A DNA stretch of 16,367 nt from CAYLNH01 sp964384625 (GTDB lineage Bacteria > Verrucomicrobiota > Lentisphaeria > JABSQK01), in assembly GCA_964384625.1 (NCBI GenBank), contig CAYLNH010000160.1, positions 1-16,367 of the forward strand, in the 5' to 3' direction. The notes beneath the pieces were generated by a model, which had not been told where the DNA came from, ran no database searches, and worked only from the letters and a program-made list of their open reading frames with translations. Positions 1-5,349 of this stretch are shown one piece after another (within the stretch, counting starts at the first letter, position 1; every line of letters begins with the position of its first letter). The position numbers were made by a program, and so were the translations under genes.

Positions 1-324
1 CGGCACACATTGAAAGGTGTGCCGAACCACGTGCGGCACAGTGTCGCCGGACACCAGGTCCTCCCGGCACACATTACTCCACCGTGTCGCCCCACGCCCC
101 GGTCCTCCCGGCACACATTGAAAGGTGTGCCAAATTGCACCCGCCCAACAGTGCCGCCGGACACCCGGCCCGCCCGGCACACATTGAAAGGTGTGCCGAA
201 CCACACTCCACAGTGTCGCCGGACACCAGGTCCTCCCGGCACACATTGAAAGGTGTGCCAACTTGCACCCGCCCACAGTGTCGCCGGACACCCGGCCCGC
301 CCGGCACACATTGAAAGGTGTGCC
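1..324. repeat. ~65-bp hairpin-forming tandem repeat array (5 full units plus a terminal half)
   Basis: A 23-bp core begins at 1, 65 (degenerate), 109, 175, 237 and 302, so the periods are 64, 44, 66, 62 and 65 bp. The core contains an inverted repeat, GGCACAC-N8-GTGTGCC (7-bp stem, loop ATTGAAAG). Most units also carry a second inverted repeat, GTGTC-GCCG-GACAC. The sequence between cores is conserved, in two alternating versions: A (GAACCAC... ending CCAGGTCCTCC) after cores 1 and 4, and B (AA(A/C)TTGCACCCGCC... ending CCCGGCCCGCC) after cores 3 and 5. The array therefore looks like an A-B dimer of about 128 bp that was duplicated. Core 2 is shortened and has lost its right arm. The array may extend left of the window. 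The unit length is not a multiple of three, and the reading frames through it are low-complexity, so I do not call it coding. Confidence 0.9.
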
Positions 325-546
325 AAGGCAACAATCCACGATACTGGCGTCCCACGCCGCCAATACCTGCTTGAGTCAGTCCCATTCCGGGCTGCGCCCC
401 TCGGCAAGCCTGACTCCGCCACGACGGAAAAGCATCGCCGGCGCCCGTCCCCAAAGAAAGGGCAGCGAGAATCCTAACTTCGCCCCGCCCGTGGCGGAGC
501 CCGCATATTTGCCCGGTGCGTCGAAGAAGGTGTCGGCCGCGTTCGC
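325..546. other. Gene-free stretch between the repeat array and the regulator gene
   Basis: With the array, this makes 546 bases without a convincing gene. It lies downstream of the minus-strand regulator stop. The only structure I see is a short GC hairpin near 486-500 (CCGCC-CGT-GGCGG) that could help end the regulator transcript, but no T-run follows on the minus strand. I see no RNA gene, promoter or protein motif. Confidence 0.5.
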
Positions 547-1644
547 TCAGCGCCTGGACGCGCGGTAGGCGCTGGGTGTGAGGCCGAGTTCGCGCTTGAA
601 GACCCGCGTCAGGTGGGCCTTGTTCGAAAACCCGAGGTCTGCTGCAATCACGTATATCTTGTCATCGACCTCGACCAATCGACGTTTGGCGTCGCGCAGC
701 CGCAGTCGCAGGATCTCCTTCGGCATGGAGCGGCCGACGTGCTGTTTAAAGGCGTCCTCGAGCCGGCGCCGGCACATGCCGGCATGCCCGGCGAGCGCGT
801 CGAGGTTGATGCGCTCCCGGTAGTGTTCCCAGATGTAGCGGAGGGCTCTGGCGGCGGGCACATGGGGGATAGCCAGGATATTCGTGGACGCGCGCACGAC
901 GACGCCGCGGGGCGGGATGCGCAGCGGCTCTTCCGGCGGCGGCTCGCCGGCCATCAGCCGATCCAGCAGAGCGGCGGCAGCATAGCCGGTCCCGATCGGA
1001 TCACTGTCCACACTGCTCAACGGCACCGACGCCGTCTCCACCTGGAGCTCGTCGTTGTCGACGCCGATGATCGCCACCTGTTCCGGCACCTGGAGGCCGG
1101 CTTCTTCGCATTCGTACAGAACAGACAGTGCGTCAAGGTCGTTCTCCGCCATCAGCCCGATGGGAAGGTCGGCGGCCGCCAGTTCCGACGCCAGGCAGCC
1201 AAGCCGGAAAGTCCGAAAGACGCGGCCATGTTCAGCCACGACTGCCGCGAGTCCGGCCCGGCGTTCAATCGTGGGCAGGTTCTCGGCGTGGACAACAAAC
1301 CCCAGACGCTCAAAGCCGCGGGAGACCAGATGTTCACCGGCGAGCCGGCCGATGGCTTTGTTATCCGGCCAGACGGTCGGCAGGTCGAGATCCGGGTTGG
1401 GATTGCTCATGTCCACCGTCGGCAGCTTCTCGCTTCGGATCTTCTCGATGAGCTCCTCCCGGCCCGCGTGCAGGGAAATGATGCCGTCACCATGCCAGCG
1501 ATCCGGGACCTCGCCGGTCACCGCCATGGAGGCATCAAGGATCCAGTTGGCGTCATGCGCGTAGTGGGCCACGCCCAGATGGAACGCATGCACGTACCAG
1601 CCGAGCATCAAGGCGACGCGCGGACGTCTCTGCGGCTTCTGCAT
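547..1644 (-). CDS. XylR-type AraC-family transcriptional regulator (periplasmic-binding-like sensor plus AraC HTH)
   Basis: This is a 365-residue cytoplasmic DNA-binding regulator. The N-terminal two-thirds resembles the sugar-binding-protein-like sensor of the LacI/XylR type: it opens RVALMLGW and later has VAIIGVDNDE followed by LSSVDSD, the usual hinge and ligand-cleft signature. Residues ~269-365 form an AraC DNA-binding domain with two helix-turn-helix units. The first is around LDALAGHAGMCRRRLEDAF, and the second runs from VIAADLGFSNKAHLTRVFKR to a closing LGLTPSAYR. Xylose-type regulators with this architecture bind a sugar and activate transport or catabolic genes; the ligand here is unknown. 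I chose the ATG at 1644. The in-frame TTG at 1683 adds 13 residues of no family character and sits inside the likely promoter. The gene is divergent from the pseudopilin pair, which is its most likely target together with itself. Confidence 0.9.
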   Translation of the reverse strand: MQKPQRRPRVALMLGWYVHAFHLGVAHYAHDANWILDASMAVTGEVPDRWHGDGIISLHAGREELIEKIRSEKLPTVDMSNPNPDLDLPTVWPDNKAIGRLAGEHLVSRGFERLGFVVHAENLPTIERRAGLAAVVAEHGRVFRTFRLGCLASELAAADLPIGLMAENDLDALSVLYECEEAGLQVPEQVAIIGVDNDELQVETASVPLSSVDSDPIGTGYAAAALLDRLMAGEPPPEEPLRIPPRGVVVRASTNILAIPHVPAARALRYIWEHYRERINLDALAGHAGMCRRRLEDAFKQHVGRSMPKEILRLRLRDAKRRLVEVDDKIYVIAADLGFSNKAHLTRVFKRELGLTPSAYRASRR

Positions 1645-1650
1645 GTCGTA

Positions 1651-1680
1651 AATATATAACCAAATGTCTGATCTTGGAAA
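1651..1680 (-). promoter_or_regulatory. Putative promoter of the XylR-type regulator (near-leaderless)
   Basis: On the minus strand, TTTCCA (1675-1680), an 18-bp spacer and TATATT (1651-1656) match sigma-70-type -35 and -10 boxes at 4/6 and 5/6. A start site about 7 nt below the -10 would fall at or next to the ATG at 1644. This fits the absence of any Shine-Dalgarno sequence there. It rests on consensus matching only. Confidence 0.35.
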
Positions 1681-1704
1681 CAAAATGCGATGGTTTGCCG
1701 CCGA

Positions 1705-1720
1705 ATAACGCTCACGTTAT
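1705..1720. promoter_or_regulatory. Perfect 16-bp palindrome, candidate operator between divergent genes
   Basis: ATAACG-CTCA-CGTTAT is a perfect 6+4+6 inverted repeat in the 140-bp gap between the regulator and the first pseudopilin gene. It lies about 25 bp upstream of the proposed regulator -35 box and 65-80 bp upstream of the pseudopilin start. It is the only clear palindrome in the gap, so it is the best candidate site for the adjacent XylR-type protein. AraC-family proteins more often use direct repeats, so the assignment is an inference. Confidence 0.45.
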
Positions 1721-1784
1721 GATGAAGACGAAAGCCGGCGGCCACCGGGACGGGCTGTTCCAGAGCTTCTGACAACGGAGATCC

Positions 1785-2570
1785 ATGATGTATGTGCAAC
1801 GTCGTTTCACTTTGATTGAGCTACTGACGGTAATCGCGATCCTGCTGATTCTGATGGCGCTGCTGCTGCCTGCCTTGAGTCGGGCGCGCGAGTCTGCGAA
1901 GCGCGCGATCTGTCTGGGCAATGTACGACAATTGGGGGTTGCGGTGTTCATGTATGCGGAAGAGATGAGAGGTCGGTTCCCGCTGGAGAATCGTAATCTG
2001 GCGACGTTTCCGGGTCACATGGAGGTATCGCCGTTTCGGGGGGACATGTACAGCCTTCTGGATCAGCCGCAGGAGTTGTACCAGTGCCCGAGCAACCCGA
2101 TGTTCGGCACGCACCCGGATCCGTCGCACGGTTCGGACTACGGGATGATGCCGGGCAAGCCGTGGCCGAGCTCGACGATGCGGCGGAAGAACGTCTGGAT
2201 GAGCTACATGTATGTTGCCAACGGCTACGGCTTTCTGTCGGCCAGCCCTGGGGATGTGGCGGGTCTGCGACCGATCAGTCTGATGAAGTCGGACGCCGGC
2301 CAGGTGATGTTTTCCGAACAGACGTGGTATTCGCCGCACAGTTCCTGGCGGTACTGGTACACGAACCATCCGATGCCGGGCCATCGGAGCATAGCGGCTG
2401 CCGGCAGCAACACGATCGACGGCTTCGTGGCCGGCGCGAATCAGATTTTCGCCGACGGCCACGGGGAATGGAAGAACGACTTCCCGGATGTCCTGGAAGC
2501 GGCGAGTCTGGGAAATGCGACGGTGTCGCACTGGTCCGGGAACCCGTGGAATATCCACTACTGGTGGTAG
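1785..2570 (+). CDS. Pseudopilin-like secreted protein (prepilin N-terminal motif, DG-type C-terminus), copy 1
   Basis: This 261-residue protein has the type II secretion/type IV pilin N-terminal motif RRFTLIELL followed by one hydrophobic helix (residues ~9-30) ending LLPALSRARE. It then has the CLGNVRQLGVAVFMYAEE segment typical of the large PVC pseudopilin family. Near the C-terminus, ANQIFADGHGEW matches the DG(H) signature of that family (H-X9-DG/DUF1559-like). The last residues are aromatic (IHYWW). The helix would anchor it in the inner membrane or in a pseudopilus with the globular part outside. The residue before Phe is Arg, not the Gly normally required by prepilin peptidase. Two adjacent ATGs exist. 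GGAG at 1777-1780 is 4 nt from the first and 7 nt from the second, so the start at 1788 is equally or more likely. Confidence 0.88.
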   Translation: MMYVQRRFTLIELLTVIAILLILMALLLPALSRARESAKRAICLGNVRQLGVAVFMYAEEMRGRFPLENRNLATFPGHMEVSPFRGDMYSLLDQPQELYQCPSNPMFGTHPDPSHGSDYGMMPGKPWPSSTMRRKNVWMSYMYVANGYGFLSASPGDVAGLRPISLMKSDAGQVMFSEQTWYSPHSSWRYWYTNHPMPGHRSIAAAGSNTIDGFVAGANQIFADGHGEWKNDFPDVLEAASLGNATVSHWSGNPWNIHYWW

Positions 2571-2578
2571 TGCCGACC

Positions 2579-2607
2579 TTGCACTTGCCGGCGGCTTTTG
2601 CTATTCT
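2579..2607 (+). promoter_or_regulatory. Putative promoter of pseudopilin copy 2
   Basis: TTGCAC (2579-2584), a 17-bp spacer and TATTCT (2602-2607) lie in the 138-bp gap after the first pseudopilin stop. The -10 and the spacing are good, but the -35 matches the consensus only at TTG. If it is real, the second gene can be transcribed separately from the first. Confidence 0.35.
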
Positions 2608-2708
2608 TGTACCAGATGGCGCGGCCCGACAGACGGGCATGGCGCGACCGCGGGATCGGGTTATCTCGTGACCGGCGCAACAGCAACGACCCGGACCAGG
2701 TTCAAGCT

Positions 2709-3467
2709 ATGGTGAGTTTACAGGACGGTCTTCGCCGGGGCAACAGGTACGGCAATCGGTTCACGCTGATCGAGTTGTTGGTGGTTATCGGCGTCATCGC
2801 CATTTTGCTGGCGATGCTGCTGCCAACCTTGAGCCGGGCCAAGTTCACCGCGAAAAAGACGGCCTGTATGAGCAACCTGCGGCAACTGGGCATTGCGGCG
2901 TTTACCTATGCCGACGACAACGACGGCCGTTTTTTCAATGCGCCGCTGGACACGCCGGATCGGGTGTACGTGGATCCGCCGACCTTTCAGAATCCCAGCC
3001 ATCCGGACCTGCGGCCGATCATCCTCGAATACGTCCGCACCACGCGACTGTGTTTCTGTCCGACAACGGACTACGAGCCGCCGACCGACGACTATTTCCC
3101 GTGGCAGCAAGCCGGCTCACTGAAGCAGGTCAACATCGGGTACTTCATCATTGCGGGCCTCCGCAGTTCCACGGTGGCGCAATATTATCTGCCGGATCAG
3201 TCGACGCCGTATCCGAGTCCGAAAAAGACCGCGGCCGACCCGGCGGCGGTGCTGTTTGTCGACACGATGCATGCCTATCCCGATAAAGGCTACGGTACGA
3301 CGGCGTCGCCGTACGTGCCCTGGTCGGTGCATGTCTGGCGTGATGCAGTCGACAGCGCGAACGCCGTCCATGTGGATGGGCACGTCAACCAGAACAGCCG
3401 TGAGGACATGGCCCAGCGCATTTACCGTCGACATGCCGGCTCCTGGCATGGGTACTATTTCTGGTAA
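2709..3467 (+). CDS. Pseudopilin-like secreted protein (prepilin N-terminal motif), copy 2
   Basis: This 252-residue paralogue of the preceding gene has NRFTLIELLVVIG, a hydrophobic helix to LLPTLSRAK, then CMSNLRQLGIAAFTYADD and a C-terminal AVHVDGHV (DG-H) motif. It ends GYYFW, aromatic like its neighbour. The frame is open upstream to a TTG at 2598, but that extension (rich in Arg, RRAWRDRG and similar) is unlike any pilin leader. The ATG at 2709 follows an AGG (2698-2700) by 8 nt and gives a 19-residue basic leader before FTLIE, so I start there. The central region has little similarity to copy 1 by eye, which suggests different cargo or surface roles. Arg again replaces Gly at -1. Probably exported and membrane-anchored; its exact role is unknown. 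Confidence 0.87.
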   Translation: MVSLQDGLRRGNRYGNRFTLIELLVVIGVIAILLAMLLPTLSRAKFTAKKTACMSNLRQLGIAAFTYADDNDGRFFNAPLDTPDRVYVDPPTFQNPSHPDLRPIILEYVRTTRLCFCPTTDYEPPTDDYFPWQQAGSLKQVNIGYFIIAGLRSSTVAQYYLPDQSTPYPSPKKTAADPAAVLFVDTMHAYPDKGYGTTASPYVPWSVHVWRDAVDSANAVHVDGHVNQNSREDMAQRIYRRHAGSWHGYYFW

Positions 3468-3469
3468 GC

Positions 3470-3544
3470 ACCGGCGCCGTGATCTACGGCCCCGGCCAGT
3501 GGCGACACTTGGCCCAACCGGAGCCAGGTGATTTCGGCGCCGGT
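3470..3544 (+). ncRNA. Candidate structured RNA element (3' end of pseudopilin 2 / leader of DUF2141-like gene)
   Basis: Outer arms ACCGGCGCCG (3470-3479) and CGGCGCCGGT (3535-3544) are perfectly complementary over 10 bp. Inside, CGG (3487-3489) can pair with CCG (3518-3520). An inner hairpin joins GGCCAGTG (3494-3501) to CAC plus TGGCC (3506-3508 and 3510-3514) with one bulged T, closed by the loop GCGA, a GNRA tetraloop. The nesting is regular, and the element sits in the 137-bp gap between two genes. It could be a terminator, a cis-regulatory leader or a small RNA. No T-run follows, and I recognise no known riboswitch class. Confidence 0.35.
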
Positions 3545-3604
3545 TCTGAGGACCTGACTCGTTCCGGGTGAGTGTGCGAATGTACGGAAAATGGGAGTGC
3601 CGCG

Positions 3605-4042
3605 ATGAAACGAATTCTGTTCATAGCCTTGGTATTCTGCTTCTGGGAGCCGGCGACAGTGGCTGCCGGCGACGCGCAGAGCGGCACCTTGACTGTGGTC
3701 GTCAAGGGTTTCAGGCATCAACGCGGCAAACTGCGACTGGTCGTGGCGCGCGGGGCGAACGGCTTCAAGAACGAGAGCAAAGCGGCGGTGACCCGGGTCG
3801 TGGCGATTGACGGCGGCTCGGTCAAGGTCGTGGTGCAGGATGTCGCCCACGGCGAAATCGCGATCAAGGTTCACCACGACGAAGACGGCAACGGCAAGCT
3901 GAAAACGAACTTCCTGGGAATTCCGAAAGAACCTGTGGGGATGCATCGACCGAATTTTCCCAAAGCCCGCGCACCGCGGTTTGACGATGCGAAATTCACC
4001 TTCAACCAGAAGGAACTTGAGATCACGATTCAACTGCGATAA
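3605..4042 (+). CDS. Secreted DUF2141-like protein
   Basis: This 145-residue protein has a signal peptide (MKRILFIALVFCFW... with likely cleavage after VAA near residue 21). The mature part is a small beta-sandwich-like domain beginning GTLTVVVKGFR. It contains the hallmark of the DUF2141 family, a His-Asp-rich loop D-E-D-G-N-G-K-L-K-T-N-F-L-G-I-P-K-E around the middle, reminiscent of a metal-binding loop. Members of the family are exported and their function is not established. The ATG at 3605 has GGGAG (3593-3597) 7 nt upstream; a GTG at 3572 would put non-signal residues before the leader. It is convergent with folA, only 18 bp away, and may share a transcript with the pseudopilin genes upstream. 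Confidence 0.87.
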   Translation: MKRILFIALVFCFWEPATVAAGDAQSGTLTVVVKGFRHQRGKLRLVVARGANGFKNESKAAVTRVVAIDGGSVKVVVQDVAHGEIAIKVHHDEDGNGKLKTNFLGIPKEPVGMHRPNFPKARAPRFDDAKFTFNQKELEITIQLR

Positions 4043-4044
4043 AC

Positions 4045-4062
4045 AGTCCTGCGGACAGGGCT
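4045..4062 (+). terminator. Small hairpin at the convergent junction of the DUF2141-like gene and folA
   Basis: AGTCCTG (4045-4051) and CAGGGCT (4056-4062) pair over 7 bp with one G-U wobble on the plus strand, around the loop CGGA. It starts 2 nt after the plus-strand stop and reaches into the folA stop codon. There is no T-run, so its termination role is uncertain. Confidence 0.3.
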
Positions 4063-4555
4063 ATTCCCGGGCGCGGTCGTAGGTTTGGAACCGTAGGTCG
4101 TAGGCGTTGTCTGCGTCGGCCGGGTGCACGACCTCCTCAACCAGTTGCCACTGGTCCCAGTCGACCTCGGGGAAGCAGGTGTCGCCGTCAATCTCGGCCT
4201 CGATCCGTGTCAGGTACATGCGGTCGGCGAGGTCGAGACTGTCGCGGTAGATGCCGGCGCCGCCGCAAATGAAAACAGTTTCGTCGTTCGTGCAGGCGCC
4301 CACTGCGTCCGGCAGCGAGTGGAAGACCTCAACACCGTCAGCGGCATAGTCCGGATTACGGGTGATAACCAGGTTGCGGCGTTTGGGCAGCGGCCTGCCG
4401 CCGAAGGATTCGAAAGTGCGGCGTCCCATGACAACAGTGTGTCCTGCGGTCATGCGTTTGAAGAACTTCAGGTCTGCCGGCAAGTGCCACGGCATATCGC
4501 CGTCTTTGCCGATGACCCGGTTCCGGGCGACTGCTGCGATGATGGTGATGGTCAT
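4061..4555 (-). CDS. folA: Dihydrofolate reductase
   Basis: This 164-residue cytoplasmic enzyme reduces dihydrofolate to tetrahydrofolate with NADPH, regenerating the cofactor consumed by thymidylate synthase. The full-length fold signature is visible: start TITIIAAVARNRVIGKDG, then MPWHLPADLKFFKR with the catalytic acid at Asp28, VVMGRRTFES for NADPH binding, the LVITRN segment, and the ICGGAGIY glycine pair (98-99). Length matches bacterial DHFRs (about 160). The start ATG overlaps the thyA stop (ATGA, 4552-4555), so translation is probably coupled. It is the last gene of the kinase-thyA-folA block. Confidence 0.97.
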   Translation of the reverse strand: MTITIIAAVARNRVIGKDGDMPWHLPADLKFFKRMTAGHTVVMGRRTFESFGGRPLPKRRNLVITRNPDYAADGVEVFHSLPDAVGACTNDETVFICGGAGIYRDSLDLADRMYLTRIEAEIDGDTCFPEVDWDQWQLVEEVVHPADADNAYDLRFQTYDRARE

Positions 4556-5349
4556 ACGGCAATTGGTGCTTTGATGTGCGGGTGTGGTTTATAGCCGCTG
4601 AGCTCGAAGTCTTCGTACTCGAAGTCATCGATGCTCTCGACCTTGCGTTTGATTGTCATCGTCGGCAGGGCTCGGGGTTCGCGGCCGAGCTGCAGTCTGG
4701 CCTGCTCCAGATGATTCAGGTATAGATGAGCGTCCCCCAGGGTATGGACAAAGTCGCCCGGCTCGAGACCGGTGACTTTCGCGATCATCAGGTTGAGCAG
4801 CGAGTAGCTGGCGATATTGAAGGGCACACCGAGAAAGACATCCGCACTCCGCTGGTAGAGTTGGCAGGAGAGCTTGCCGTCGGCGACATAGAACTGGACG
4901 AAGGCATGGCATGGCGGCAGGGCCATCTTTTCGAGGTCACCGACATTCCAGGCGGAGACAATAAGCCGGCGTGAATTCGGGTTGGTTTTGATGGATTCGA
5001 TCAGATTGGCAATCTGATCGATCGGTTCGCCGTCTTCGTTGGCGCACCAGGCCCGCCATTGGGCGCCGTAGACCGGCCCGAGTTCGCCTTGTTCATCGGC
5101 CCATTCATTCCAGATACGAACGCCGTGTTCCTGCAGATACTTGACGTTGGTCTCGCCTTTGAGGAACCAGAGCAACTCGTAGATAATCGATTTCAGGTGG
5201 AGTTTTTTGGTGGTCAGCAGTGGGAAGCCCTGCTGCAGGTCGAAGCGCATCTGGTAACCGAAGACACTCCTGGTGCCGACCCCAGTGCGGTCGTCTTTGA
5301 CGGCGCCGTGATCGAGGATATGCCGCATCAGATCCAAATACTGTCTCAT
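4552..5349 (-). CDS. thyA: Thymidylate synthase (ThyA type)
   Basis: This 265-residue enzyme (E. coli ThyA has 264) methylates dUMP to dTMP using methylene-tetrahydrofolate and releases dihydrofolate, the substrate of the next gene product. Landmarks are RTGVGTRS (Arg21 binds phosphate), FPLLTTKK, ELLWFLKGETN, SRRLIVSAWN (Arg127/128), the nucleophile Cys147 in ALPPCHAF, QLYQRSADVFLGVPFNIASY and HLYLNH. All catalytic residues I can check are present. One small change is the ADVF in place of the usual CDVF. Its start overlaps the kinase stop by ATGA (5346-5349) and its stop overlaps folA the same way. Confidence 0.97.
   Translation of the reverse strand: MRQYLDLMRHILDHGAVKDDRTGVGTRSVFGYQMRFDLQQGFPLLTTKKLHLKSIIYELLWFLKGETNVKYLQEHGVRIWNEWADEQGELGPVYGAQWRAWCANEDGEPIDQIANLIESIKTNPNSRRLIVSAWNVGDLEKMALPPCHAFVQFYVADGKLSCQLYQRSADVFLGVPFNIASYSLLNLMIAKVTGLEPGDFVHTLGDAHLYLNHLEQARLQLGREPRALPTMTIKRKVESIDDFEYEDFELSGYKPHPHIKAPIAV

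Noticed and set aside
1..324. CRISPR array suggested by regular ~23-bp cores with ~42-bp spacing
   Set aside because: The intervening sequences are near-copies of one another rather than unique spacers, one core is degenerate, and no cas gene is present.
10..568. Several open frames through the repeat array on both strands
   Set aside because: They are repeat translations (Pro/His/Arg-rich) in several frames at once, with no domain and a period not divisible by three.
613..1659. 348-residue open frame antisense to the XylR-type regulator
   Set aside because: The minus strand encodes a complete sensor plus AraC HTH; the antisense frame has no recognisable feature.
2598..2708. TTG-initiated extension of pseudopilin 2
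   Set aside because: The extension is Arg/Asp-rich, contains the putative -10 region, and would put 56 residues before the FTLIE motif.
3605..4042. EF-hand calcium-binding protein suggested by the DEDGNGK loop
   Set aside because: The loop is followed by TNFLGIPKE, the DUF2141 signature, and no helix-loop-helix is apparent.
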